Below, in pieces: positions 53,630-60,956 of a stretch of 64,000 nucleotides of DNA. A program made the position numbers and the translations under genes. The DNA is from Terriglobia bacterium (GTDB lineage Bacteria > Acidobacteriota > Terriglobia > JAJPHL01), in contig JAJPHL010000036.1 in the NCBI GenBank assembly GCA_021325275.1, positions 1-64,000 on the forward strand. Reading direction: 5' to 3'. The notes under the pieces were generated by a model. It saw only the letters and a program-made list of their open reading frames with translations, was not told where the DNA came from and did no database searches. Numbering within the stretch: position 1 is the stretch's first letter; each line of letters opens with the position of its first letter.

Positions 53630-54857
53630 GCGTGATTCACCTACATTTATTGAAAAGAAGGGACTCGCGTATTACTTCGGTCCGGCCTTCGTCGCCAGCG
53701 TCGCCTACATCGATCCCGGCAACTTCGCCACCAACATCGAAGGCGGCGCGCGCTTTGGTTACTCTCTTTTGTGGGTGCTGTTATGGAGCAACGTGATGGC
53801 CGTGCTCGTGCAATCGCTCTCGGCGCGGCTCGGGATCGCCACCGGACGCAGTTTGCCGCAGAACTGCCGCACGCACTTCTCGCGCCACTGGACGATTCTG
53901 CTTTGGATCGCCGCGGAAATCTCCGCCGTGGCCACGGATCTCGCGGAATTCCTAGGCGCGGCGCTGGGATTTTATCTCGTCTTCCACGTTCCGATGTTTC
54001 CCGCCGCCTTGCTCACCGGCATTTGCGTCTTCGGAATCCTGGCCGTGGAGCAACTGGGATTTCGGCGCCTGGAATACGTCATCATGTTCTTCGTCGCGAT
54101 CATCGGCGGCTGCTACGCCGTCGAAGTGTGGTTCGTGAAACCGCATTGGGGCGCGCTTCTCTCGGGCGTGATCGTCCCGCGCGTGGACTCCGACAGCATC
54201 TACGTCGCCGTCAGCATGCTCGGCGCGACGGTGATGCCCCACGTCGTGTACTTGCACTCGGCGCTCGTGCAGCATCGCCACAACGAAGACGCCGAGCATC
54301 GCCGTCAACATCAACGCTTCGAACTTTTTGACGTGCTCGCCGCGATGAACTCCGCGTGACTCGTAAATTCCGCGATGGTGGTGATGGCCGCGGCCGTTTT
54401 CTTCGGCCGCAAGGAAGCCGTGGTGACGATCGAAGCGGCACACTCGACGCTTGGGCCGCTGCTCGGCGGATGGGCGGCGCTTTTGTTCGGCATTGCGCTG
54501 CTGGCGAGCGGACTTTCGTCGTCCACCGTCGGCACGATGGCCGGCCAAGTGATCCTCGACGGATTCCTGAACATTCGCATGAGCATTTTTCTGCGCCGCC
54601 TGCTTACGATGATCCCCGCGCTCGCGGTGATCGGTTTCGGCTTCGATCCCCTGCGGATCATCGTGATGAGCCAAGTGTGTTTGAGTTTCACACTGCCATT
54701 CGCGCTCGTGCCGTTGATCCTGCTCACGCGACGCCGCGACGTAATGGGCGTAGACGCCAGCCCCACTTGGCTGCACGGGTCCGCGTGGCTCTCGGTGACC
54801 GTGATCCTCGCGCTGAACGCGTTGTTGCTCTATCAGACGTTTGGCGGCAAGTTCTAG
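53628..54857 (+). pseudogene. mntH: Nramp-family Mn/Fe transporter interrupted by in-frame TGA
   Basis: Translation from ATG 53628 gives AYIDPGNFATNIEGGARFGY, the DPGN metal site of Nramp transporters, and later ATVMPHVVYLHSAL, the MPH site. The frame stops at a TGA (54357-54359) in AAMNSA*LVNSAMVVMAAAVFF, exactly where relatives have an uninterrupted helix. The same frame continues without gap to 54857 (ending TFGGKF). A single substitution, for example TGG or GGA to TGA, explains it. It is a nonsense allele, a split gene or a sequencing error. About ten membrane helices are predicted in total. Confidence 0.75.
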
Positions 54858-54859
54858 AG
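54838..54859. repeat. 22-bp direct repeat, left copy
   Basis: It begins CGTTTGGCGGCAAG and contains the Nramp stop codon. It is identical to 55791-55812. The stop codon of the minus-strand membrane gene also lies within it. Confidence 0.8.
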
Positions 54860-55258
54860 AGGATCCGTGGTTGGTTTGGTAACGGCAAATATGATGAAGC
54901 ACCCGCTGGCTAGGGCCACCACGGCGCCGGCGCGAAGGAGCGCGGATCCCTGCATGCCCTCCCATTCCATGATCGCGCGGGCGTGATTAAGTCCGAGGAG
55001 CGTCGCCGAAAGTCCTTGCAGGCACACCACGCCTCCCAACGCGCGAAGCGTTCTGGGCCAGCGAGAGTTTGAGGCAGCCAGGATCAATCCGAGACCCATG
55101 GCAAAGCGAACGGCACCCGCGGCATAGAACAGGCTGGGCGTCGCGAAGTACAATCGGCGAAGCGCCATCACGTTTTCCGGGGAAGCGAGGCCCGCGATGC
55201 CAACCGCAATGCTGAACAGAGCGACGGGCCACGCGGCAATTCTCAGGTCTTTTTTCAT
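54854..55258 (-). CDS. Four-helix membrane protein, predicted target of the MerR regulator
   Basis: The 134-residue product has four predicted membrane helices (about 8-25, 40-60, 72-90 and 108-125). Start 55258 has GGAGG 9 nt upstream; an earlier start at 55294 would overlap the promoter. No family is recognised; the size is reminiscent of small mercury-transport or DoxX-like proteins, but I see no cysteine pair. Its promoter has the distorted 19-nt spacer typical of MerR-activated genes, and the regulator is divergently encoded, so a heavy-metal or stress role is inferred. Confidence 0.65.
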   Translation of the reverse strand: MKKDLRIAAWPVALFSIAVGIAGLASPENVMALRRLYFATPSLFYAAGAVRFAMGLGLILAASNSRWPRTLRALGGVVCLQGLSATLLGLNHARAIMEWEGMQGSALLRAGAVVALASGCFIIFAVTKPTTDPL

Positions 55259-55285
55259 TCGATCCTCCAACGCTACTATCGGATG

Positions 55286-55316
55286 AGTTAACACCCTGTA
55301 GCGACTACAGAGTCAA
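55286..55316 (-). promoter_or_regulatory. MerR-type promoter and operator
   Basis: On the minus strand, TTGACT (-35, 55316-55311) and TTAACT (-10, 55291-55286) are separated by 19 nt holding the dyad CTGTAGTCGCTACAG. This matches the classical heavy-metal MerR/CadR/ZntR promoter, where the over-long spacer is untwisted by the metal-bound regulator. Confidence 0.85.
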
Positions 55317-55343
55317 GCTGAAAGAAACGGAAGGTCTGAACAG

Positions 55344-55823
55344 ATGACAATCGGCGAGCTCGCGCGGCGAACGGGATGCGGAATCGAGACGATTCGGTAT
55401 TACGAGCATGAAGGCTTGCTGCCAAAACCCAGTCGGACCAGCGGGAACTTTCGACGCTACCACCAGGAGCACGCCGAACTGCTATCGTTCATTCGGCATT
55501 GCCGTTCCCTGGATATGGCGTTGAACGAAATCAAGATCTTGCTCAGATTTCGCTCCGCGCCAGGCGAGAACTGTGGTGAGGTCAATGTGTTGTTGGATAC
55601 CCATATTGGTCACGTGGAAGGGCGCATCGCGGAACTGCAAAGCCTGGAGGGACAGCTTAAGGGGCTGCGGGACAAATGCAGCAGGGGGAAATCGGCGGAG
55701 CACTGTGGGATTTTGCAGGGACTTGGTCGTGCCGCCGATGGCCGCGACAGAACCGCCGACAATCATGTTCCGCGTACGCATTCGGCCAAGCGTTTGGCGG
55801 CAAGTTCTAGAGGTCGCGTTTGA
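55344..55823 (+). CDS. MerR-family regulator, CadR/PbrR type
   Basis: The 159-residue protein starts with the MerR winged helix (MTIGELARRTGCGIETIRYYEHEGLLPKP, FRRYHQEHAELLSFIRHCRSLDM). A dimerisation helix and metal loop follow with three cysteines in the Cd/Pb pattern: NCGEVNVLLDTHI, DKCSRGKS and EHCGILQGL. It should sense divalent soft metals and activate the divergent membrane gene. After CGILQGL the tail (about 30 residues) is unlike relatives; its last residues (KRLAASSRG) are encoded by the right 22-bp repeat, so the original C-terminus was probably replaced. Confidence 0.85.
   Translation: MTIGELARRTGCGIETIRYYEHEGLLPKPSRTSGNFRRYHQEHAELLSFIRHCRSLDMALNEIKILLRFRSAPGENCGEVNVLLDTHIGHVEGRIAELQSLEGQLKGLRDKCSRGKSAEHCGILQGLGRAADGRDRTADNHVPRTHSAKRLAASSRGRV
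55791..55812. repeat. 22-bp direct repeat, right copy
   Basis: Identical to 54838-54859, inside the 3' end of the MerR gene. The two copies bound a segment of about 0.95 kb holding the MerR regulator and its target. Confidence 0.8.
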
Positions 55824-55843
55824 TGCAGAGGTATGATGGAGGC

Positions 55844-56005
55844 ATGGCGGACTGCCCGCACTACCATCGACGCCTGATCGCCAAGGACGATGTTCTCGAA
55901 TTCGCCGAATGTCTCGATTGCGGCGAAATTCTCGAAGCCACGCCGGCCGCTCCGCCGGCGACCGCGCCTCCGCCGCAGGATGCCGAAACCCTCTCCGACG
56001 CGTAA
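55844..56005 (+). CDS. Small protein with zinc-ribbon-like cysteines
   Basis: The 53-residue product reads MADCPHYHRRLIAKDDVLEFAECLDCGEILEA, followed by an Ala/Pro-rich tail. Cys4, His6, Cys and CLDCG could form a small zinc site. The start at 55844 follows a TATGAT box by 6 nt (leaderless model); an in-frame ATG at 55823 with AGAGG upstream is the alternative (60 residues). It lies just outside the 22-bp repeat. Function is unknown. Confidence 0.5.
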   Translation: MADCPHYHRRLIAKDDVLEFAECLDCGEILEATPAAPPATAPPPQDAETLSDA

Positions 56006-56025
56006 TCGCCTGATAGAATCGCGTC

Positions 56026-57042
56026 ATGCCATCGCGCACGAATCAAAGAGTCCGCTGGGGCGTTTTGGGCGTCGCCAACATTGCCGTGCAAAAAGTGATT
56101 CCAGGCATGCAGCGCGCCGGGAACCTTGAAGTGGTCGCGATCGCCTCGCGCACACTCGACAAAGCGCAGCAAGCCGCCGCCAAACTCGGCATTCCGCGCG
56201 CGCACGGATCGTACGAAGCGCTGCTCGCCGACCCCGATGTCGACGCGATCTACAATCCGTTGCCGAATCACTTGCATGTGCCGTGGTCGATCAAGTGTCT
56301 CGAAGCCGGCAAGCATGTGCTGTGCGAAAAACCGATCGCCCTGTCGGCGGCGGAAGCGCAAACGCTCATTGACGCTCGCGACAAGACGAAATTGAAGGCC
56401 GGCGAAGCGTTTATGGCCAAGACCCATCCGCAGTGGCTGCGCGCGCAGGAACTGGTGCGCAGTGGCGCCATCGGCGAGTTGCGCGTCTTTGAAGGACACT
56501 TCAGCTACACCAACGTAAATCCCGAAAACGTGCGCAATCGCGCCGACATCGGCGGCGGCGCGCTCATGGACATCGGCTGTTATCCCATCACGCTGTCGCG
56601 CATGATGTTCGGCGAAGAACCGCGCCGCGTGGCCGCGTTGATCGATCGCGATCCCAACTTCCGCACCGACCGCCGGACGTCGGTGTTGATGGAATATCCC
56701 TCGGGCCAATGTACGTTCACTTGCGCCACGCAGCTAGTGCCGTATCAGCGGATGCAGTTGTTCGGCACCAAGGGACGCATCGAAATTGAAATTCCCGTGA
56801 ACGCGCCGCCCGATCGCGGCGTGCGTTTGCTGCGCGACGACGGGTCAAATCTCTTTGGCGAAAACATCGTGGCCGAGACGCTCCCGGTGTGCGATCAGTA
56901 CACGATTCAAGGCGAGCTGTTCTCCCGCGCGATCCTCGACGGGTCGCCCGTGCCCGTATCGCTTGAAGACGCGCACAGCAACATGCGCGTGATCGACGCC
57001 GTGTTCCGCGCCGCGGCGACCGGGCATTGGGAAACTCGCTGA
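56026..57042 (+). CDS. Gfo/Idh/MocA-family NAD(P)-dependent oxidoreductase
   Basis: The 338-residue protein has an N-terminal Rossmann fold (VRWGVLGVANIAVQKVIPG), the EKP motif in GKHVLCEKPIALSAAEA with the catalytic Lys, and the C-terminal alpha/beta domain with GGGALMDIGCYPITLSRMMFG (DxGxH-like, here DIGCY). The family reduces or oxidises sugars and related compounds. The substrate cannot be told; GGGALMDIGCYP places it near glucose-fructose oxidoreductase-like members. TGATAGAAT ends 6 nt before the ATG with no Shine-Dalgarno sequence. Confidence 0.88.
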   Translation: MPSRTNQRVRWGVLGVANIAVQKVIPGMQRAGNLEVVAIASRTLDKAQQAAAKLGIPRAHGSYEALLADPDVDAIYNPLPNHLHVPWSIKCLEAGKHVLCEKPIALSAAEAQTLIDARDKTKLKAGEAFMAKTHPQWLRAQELVRSGAIGELRVFEGHFSYTNVNPENVRNRADIGGGALMDIGCYPITLSRMMFGEEPRRVAALIDRDPNFRTDRRTSVLMEYPSGQCTFTCATQLVPYQRMQLFGTKGRIEIEIPVNAPPDRGVRLLRDDGSNLFGENIVAETLPVCDQYTIQGELFSRAILDGSPVPVSLEDAHSNMRVIDAVFRAAATGHWETR

Positions 57043-57049
57043 AGGATTT

Positions 57050-57129
57050 GGAACACGGAAAGCACGGAAAGAACCCCACACGGGAAACACTGAAAAACCT
57101 TCCGTGCCTTCCGTGTCTTTCCGTGTTCC
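57050..57129. repeat. Inverted repeat of tandem ACGGAAAG words
   Basis: GGAACACGGAAAGCACGG and its complement (CCTTCCGTGTCTTTCCGTGT region) form the arms around a 30-nt centre. It follows the oxidoreductase stop by 8 nt and could serve as its terminator. Confidence 0.6.
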
Positions 57130-57176
57130 CGGCAGTTCCCGGGTTAGAATAACAATAGGCCGTAGCTCCCTCCACC

Positions 57177-58082
57177 ATGCGCAAAGCATTTCTCTGCACC
57201 GCGGCGTTGCTCACCGCCGCGACTCTCAGCATGATCGCCGCTGGTCAAGACATGACGATCCGCGTTCACGTGCAGCTGGTGAACATTATCGCCACCGTGC
57301 GCGATAGCGCCGGGGCGCTGACGACCGACCTAACGAAAGAAGATTTTATCGTCCTCGACGAAGGACAACCGCAGGAGATTCGTTTCTTCGATCGCCAAGA
57401 AGGAACGCCGCTGGCCATCACGCTGCTCATCGATTCCAGTGGATCGACCGCGAAAGACCTGAAGTTCGAGCAGGATTCCGCCGCGAAATTCCTGCATGCA
57501 CTGGTGCGCCATCAGGATCGCGTGGCGCTCTACGCTTTCAATCAGGATGTCGATGAGGTTGTCGGATTCACGAACGACCCCAAACGGCTCGAGCGCGGCC
57601 TGAAGGCGATTTATCCGGCCGGCGGAACGGCGCTGTACGATGCGATTTTTCTGGCGTCGAACGAACTGCACCGGCAAGAAGGCCGCCGCGTGATCATTCT
57701 GGTGACTGACGGCGACGACACCACCAGCCGCATCAACTATCACCAGGCGCTGCACGCCGCGCAGGACGCCGACGCCGCGATTTACAGCGTGATCGTAGTG
57801 CCGATTCTCTCCGATGCCGGCCGCGACATTGGCGGAGAGCACGCCCTCATCACGCTTTCCCAAGACACCGGTGGCCGCGCTTTTCAGCCGCGCGTCGCCA
57901 CGGAACTCGATCCGGCGTTTGCCGATCTCGCCCGTGAGCTGCGCACGCAGTATTTGCTCGGTTTCTACGCGCAGCCGATGCGCGACGCGCGAGAGTATCG
58001 CCGATTGGAAGTGAAGTCGAAGAATCCCAACTTTACGATTCAAGCGCGCAAAGGATATTATTTTAGAGCGGAGCGTCCTTAA
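57177..58082 (+). CDS. Secreted VWA-domain protein (acidobacterial VWFA-related type)
   Basis: The 301-residue protein has a signal peptide and a short beta domain (HVQLVNIIATVRDSAG, LTKEDFIVLDEGQPQEIRFF). A von Willebrand A domain follows with an intact MIDAS: DSSGST, the Thr in GGTALYD, and DGDDTTS. The C-terminal strand is YLLGFYAQPM...RARKGYYF-like (IQARKGYYFRAERP). This matches TIGR03436, a family abundant in acidobacteria, probably for metal-dependent protein binding in the periplasm or on the surface. It may be in one transcript with the Hfq-like gene 6 nt downstream. Confidence 0.88.
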   Translation: MRKAFLCTAALLTAATLSMIAAGQDMTIRVHVQLVNIIATVRDSAGALTTDLTKEDFIVLDEGQPQEIRFFDRQEGTPLAITLLIDSSGSTAKDLKFEQDSAAKFLHALVRHQDRVALYAFNQDVDEVVGFTNDPKRLERGLKAIYPAGGTALYDAIFLASNELHRQEGRRVIILVTDGDDTTSRINYHQALHAAQDADAAIYSVIVVPILSDAGRDIGGEHALITLSQDTGGRAFQPRVATELDPAFADLARELRTQYLLGFYAQPMRDAREYRRLEVKSKNPNFTIQARKGYYFRAERP

Positions 58083-58087
58083 AACTT

Positions 58088-58471
58088 ATGCCCGACGAAC
58101 AAGAATTGCAGAACGCGGAAGCCGCCGGCGGCGACGCCGAGGAGAACCACGACGCTCCTGCACCACGCGCCCAACATGGCGGCGGTGGTCCGGGCGGCGC
58201 CTCCAATGCCCCGCGCAACAACACGCAGCAGGAAGCGGCGTACTTGCGGCGGCTCATCGATCAGCACATTCCGATCACCGTGAAAGTTCGCGGCGGCGAG
58301 AGCGTCGCGGGCGTGATCGAATACTACGACTCCAGCTTCATTCGCCTCACGCGCGACGGACAGCCGAATCTTTTCATCTTCAAAAAGGACATTCTGTACT
58401 TGCGCGAAGATTCCCCCCTGGCCGATACGCCCACGCCCGAACCGGAGCTGGCGCCGGAAACCGCCCAATGA
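58088..58471 (+). CDS. Hfq-like Sm-fold RNA chaperone, divergent, with long disordered tails
   Basis: The 127-residue protein has an acidic, Gly/Pro-rich N-terminus (about 50 residues), an Sm core (about 53-110: QEAAYLRRLIDQHIPITVKV, GGESVAGVIEYYDSSFIRLT, FIFKKDILYLRE), and an acidic tail. The core follows the Hfq order: N-terminal helix, the first Sm motif with Gly and Asp, and a second motif where FIFKKDIL takes the place of YKHAIS. Hfq pairs small RNAs with mRNAs. Its stop overlaps the ATG of the phosphatase gene (ATGA). Confidence 0.75.
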   Translation: MPDEQELQNAEAAGGDAEENHDAPAPRAQHGGGGPGGASNAPRNNTQQEAAYLRRLIDQHIPITVKVRGGESVAGVIEYYDSSFIRLTRDGQPNLFIFKKDILYLREDSPLADTPTPEPELAPETAQ

Positions 58472-59322
58472 GTCAATACATCGAGTGGGCCGTCGATGTC
58501 GCGCGGGAAGCCGGCGCGATTCTCTTGCGTTTCTACGATCGCGGCGTGGGATTCGAGTACAAGTCGCGCGACGGCTCGGGCTCCACGGCGAAACCCGCGC
58601 TGCTGGACGCCGATCTCGTCACCGAAGCCGATCGCACATCCGAACGTCACATCATCGAGCGCTTGCGCGGACGTTTTCCGGAACACGACATCGTCGCGGA
58701 AGAGAGCGGGCGCCGCGAAACGGGATCGGATTTCCGTTGGTACATCGATCCGCTCGACGGCACCACGAATTTCGCGCACGGTTTTCCGGTGTTTTGCGTT
58801 TCGATCGGATTGGAAAAAGGATCGGAGATGATCGCCGGCGTGGTCTACGATCCCACGCGCGACGAAATGTTCACCGCCGAGCGCGGCGGCGGCGCACACT
58901 TGAACAACAAGAAGCTTGTTGTCTCAAAAGTTCCGCGCCTGCTCGAAAGCCTGACCGCTACCGGATTTCCCAGCGCCAAGCGCAAGCAGAATCCCAACAT
59001 TTACTACTACCACGAGGTGACGCTGGCGTCGCACGGTGTGCGGCGTCCGGGATCGGCGGCGCTCGACTTGTGCTCCGTCGCCGCGGGACGTTTGGAAGCG
59101 TTCTGGGAATTTCGTCTCGGCTCGTGGGACTGCGCGGCCGGCAAGTTGATGGTGGAAGAGGCGGGCGGACGCGTCACCGACATGGAAGGCGCTCCGCACA
59201 ATCTCAAAAGCGACAGCATTGTCGCGTCGAACGGATTGATCCACGCGGAACTCGTCGAGTTGTTCGGAAAAATCCAGCGCGGCGAGAATCTCACGCCGCT
59301 TCCGGATCGCGCGTCGCACTAG
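58468..59322 (+). CDS. Inositol monophosphatase family protein
   Basis: The 284-residue protein has the metal-dependent phosphatase motifs: the EES site in DIVAEESGRRE, DPLDGTTNFAHGFP, and GSAALDLCSVAAGRLEAFWE...WDCAAG. The enzyme hydrolyses inositol-1-phosphate or similar sugar phosphates with Mg. SuhB-type members also interact with RNA polymerase, and the Hfq-like partner gene overlaps it by 4 nt, so an RNA link is conceivable but unproven. The stop overlaps that of the convergent yqeY gene (59319-59322). Confidence 0.9.
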   Translation: MSQYIEWAVDVAREAGAILLRFYDRGVGFEYKSRDGSGSTAKPALLDADLVTEADRTSERHIIERLRGRFPEHDIVAEESGRRETGSDFRWYIDPLDGTTNFAHGFPVFCVSIGLEKGSEMIAGVVYDPTRDEMFTAERGGGAHLNNKKLVVSKVPRLLESLTATGFPSAKRKQNPNIYYYHEVTLASHGVRRPGSAALDLCSVAAGRLEAFWEFRLGSWDCAAGKLMVEEAGGRVTDMEGAPHNLKSDSIVASNGLIHAELVELFGKIQRGENLTPLPDRASH

Positions 59323-59768
59323 CCGGCGAGCTTGGTCTTCACTTTTTCGCTCAGTTCCCTGCCGTCCACGCGCTTGCCCGCGAGTTTCGCCTGCACCGCT
59401 TTCATCACCACGCCCATTTGCTTGGGAGAATTCGCACCCGTTTCCGCCATCGCGCCGGCGATGGCCGCCTCGATTTCTTCCGCGCTTGCCGATTGCGGCA
59501 TGTACTCGTCGAGCACGGCGATCTCTTGATCTTCCTTCGACGCCAAGTCCTCGCGGCCGCCCTTGCGAAACTGCTCGGCGGAGTCTTTGCGCTGCTTGAT
59601 CAGCGTGGTGAACACCGCGACGCATTCGGAGTCGTCCAGCACGCCGCGCTTTTCGGTTTCCTTCAGCTTGACCGCCGTCTTCATCATGCGCAGCACGCTG
59701 AGCCGCAGCTCATTCTTGTTCTTCATCGATTCCACAAGTTCTTTTTGCATCCGCTCCTGGACGGTCAT
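59319..59768 (-). CDS. GatB/YqeY-domain protein
   Basis: The 149-residue product matches the YqeY family in length and sequence (ERMQKELVESMKNKNELRLSVLRMMKTAVKLKE, EIAVLDEYMPQSASAEEIEAAI, NSPKQMGVVMKAVQAKLAGKRVDGRELSEKV). The C-terminal part resembles the tRNA-binding tail of amidotransferase subunit GatB; the role is unestablished. GGGGGA lies 5 nt before the ATG. It is convergent with and overlaps the phosphatase gene by 4 bases. Confidence 0.9.
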   Translation of the reverse strand: MTVQERMQKELVESMKNKNELRLSVLRMMKTAVKLKETEKRGVLDDSECVAVFTTLIKQRKDSAEQFRKGGREDLASKEDQEIAVLDEYMPQSASAEEIEAAIAGAMAETGANSPKQMGVVMKAVQAKLAGKRVDGRELSEKVKTKLAG

Positions 59769-59780
59769 GAATCCCCCTGT

Positions 59781-59789
59781 TGCTATAAT
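59781..59789 (+). promoter_or_regulatory. Extended -10 promoter of the serine-biosynthesis pair
   Basis: TGCTATAAT is a perfect extended -10 (TGnTATAAT). A weak -35 (TGGACG region) is 20 nt further upstream. The start codon is 17 nt downstream, between divergently transcribed genes. Confidence 0.65.
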
Positions 59790-59806
59790 AGTTGATTCAT
59801 CCTCTT

Positions 59807-60949
59807 ATGCTAAAGAAGCAGCGGTTATTCACTCCCGGTCCAACTCCTTTACTTCCGGCGGCGATGGCGGCCATGGCGCAATCGGAAGTTCATCATCGCA
59901 CCGCGGATTTCCGCGCGGCGTACAAACAAGTCTTGGAAGATTTGCACTACTTCTACGGCACCACCAACGACGTGTTTCTCTTCACCAGCTCCGGCACAGG
60001 CGCGATGGAAGCGGCCGTGTCCAACCTTTTTTCTCCCGGCGACGCGGTGCTGGTGGCGCAGGCAGGAAAATTCGGCGAGCGCTGGACAGAGATCGCCAAA
60101 GCCTTTGGACTCTCCACCGACATCGTCGAAGCACCGTACGGCGAACCGGTGATGGCCGACGCCGTGCGCGCAAAACTGGGGTCGCGCAAGTACGCCGGAT
60201 TGTTGTTCCAGGCGTCGGAAACATCCACGGGGGTCGCGCACGACGTGCAAGCGTTTGCGGCAGCCGCCGCAGAGCACGGCGCACTGAGCATCGTCGACGC
60301 GATCACCGGACTGGGCGTGATGCCCATCGACGTCGACGGCTGGGGACTCGACGTAGTGATTGGCGGATCGCAAAAGTCGTTGGCGATTCCCCCAGGCCTG
60401 GCGTTCGCCAGCGTCAGCGCGCGCGCCCTGGAGCAATCGAAGAAGGCCGCCCTCCCACGTTTCTACTTTAGCTACGCGCGAGAGAAAAAAGCGGCCGACA
60501 AAGGTGACGCCTCGTGGACGCCGTCGACCGCGCTGATTCTCGCGCTGGCGCAATCGCTGAAATTCGTGCGCGAGCTCGGCCGCGAAACGCTGATCGCCAA
60601 CGCGGCGTTTCTGGCCGAAGCAACGCGCGCCGCCGTGCAAGCCATGGGATTGCAGTTGTTCGCGAAGTCCTCGCCGTCGAGCGCGGTCACCGCGGTTTGC
60701 TCGCCCGAAGGCGTCGATTCACGCGTGATCATCCGCGCGTTGCGCGATCGCTTCAATCTGATCGTCGCCAACGGACAAGGCAGCATGGAAGGCAAATTGT
60801 TCCGCCTCGCGCATCTCGGCTACTACGACTATCCGGAACTCGCCGGATCGATTGCCGCACTCGAGCTGGTGATGAATTCGATCGGCCACAAGGTGGAACT
60901 CGGAGCCGGCGTGCGCGCCGCGCAACAAGTGGCCGCGGCCAGACTGTAG
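59807..60949 (+). CDS. Class V aminotransferase (serine/alanine-glyoxylate or SerC-like)
   Basis: The 380-residue protein starts at ATG 59807 (a TTG 15 nt earlier is less likely). It has LFTPGPTPLLPAAMAAMAQ, FTSSGTGAMEAAVSNLFSPG for PLP phosphate binding, and GGSQKSLAIPPGLAF with the Schiff-base lysine. These are features of the small serine-glyoxylate and phosphoserine aminotransferase branch of class V enzymes. serA follows 7 nt downstream, so it probably supplies the phosphoserine aminotransferase step; that assignment is from context. Confidence 0.85.
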   Translation: MLKKQRLFTPGPTPLLPAAMAAMAQSEVHHRTADFRAAYKQVLEDLHYFYGTTNDVFLFTSSGTGAMEAAVSNLFSPGDAVLVAQAGKFGERWTEIAKAFGLSTDIVEAPYGEPVMADAVRAKLGSRKYAGLLFQASETSTGVAHDVQAFAAAAAEHGALSIVDAITGLGVMPIDVDGWGLDVVIGGSQKSLAIPPGLAFASVSARALEQSKKAALPRFYFSYAREKKAADKGDASWTPSTALILALAQSLKFVRELGRETLIANAAFLAEATRAAVQAMGLQLFAKSSPSSAVTAVCSPEGVDSRVIIRALRDRFNLIVANGQGSMEGKLFRLAHLGYYDYPELAGSIAALELVMNSIGHKVELGAGVRAAQQVAAARL

Positions 60950-60956
60950 ACTCTCA

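Noticed and set aside
54357-54359. Selenocysteine codon in the Nramp gene
   Set aside because: No SECIS-like hairpin is evident just downstream, and Nramp proteins are not known selenoproteins at this position.
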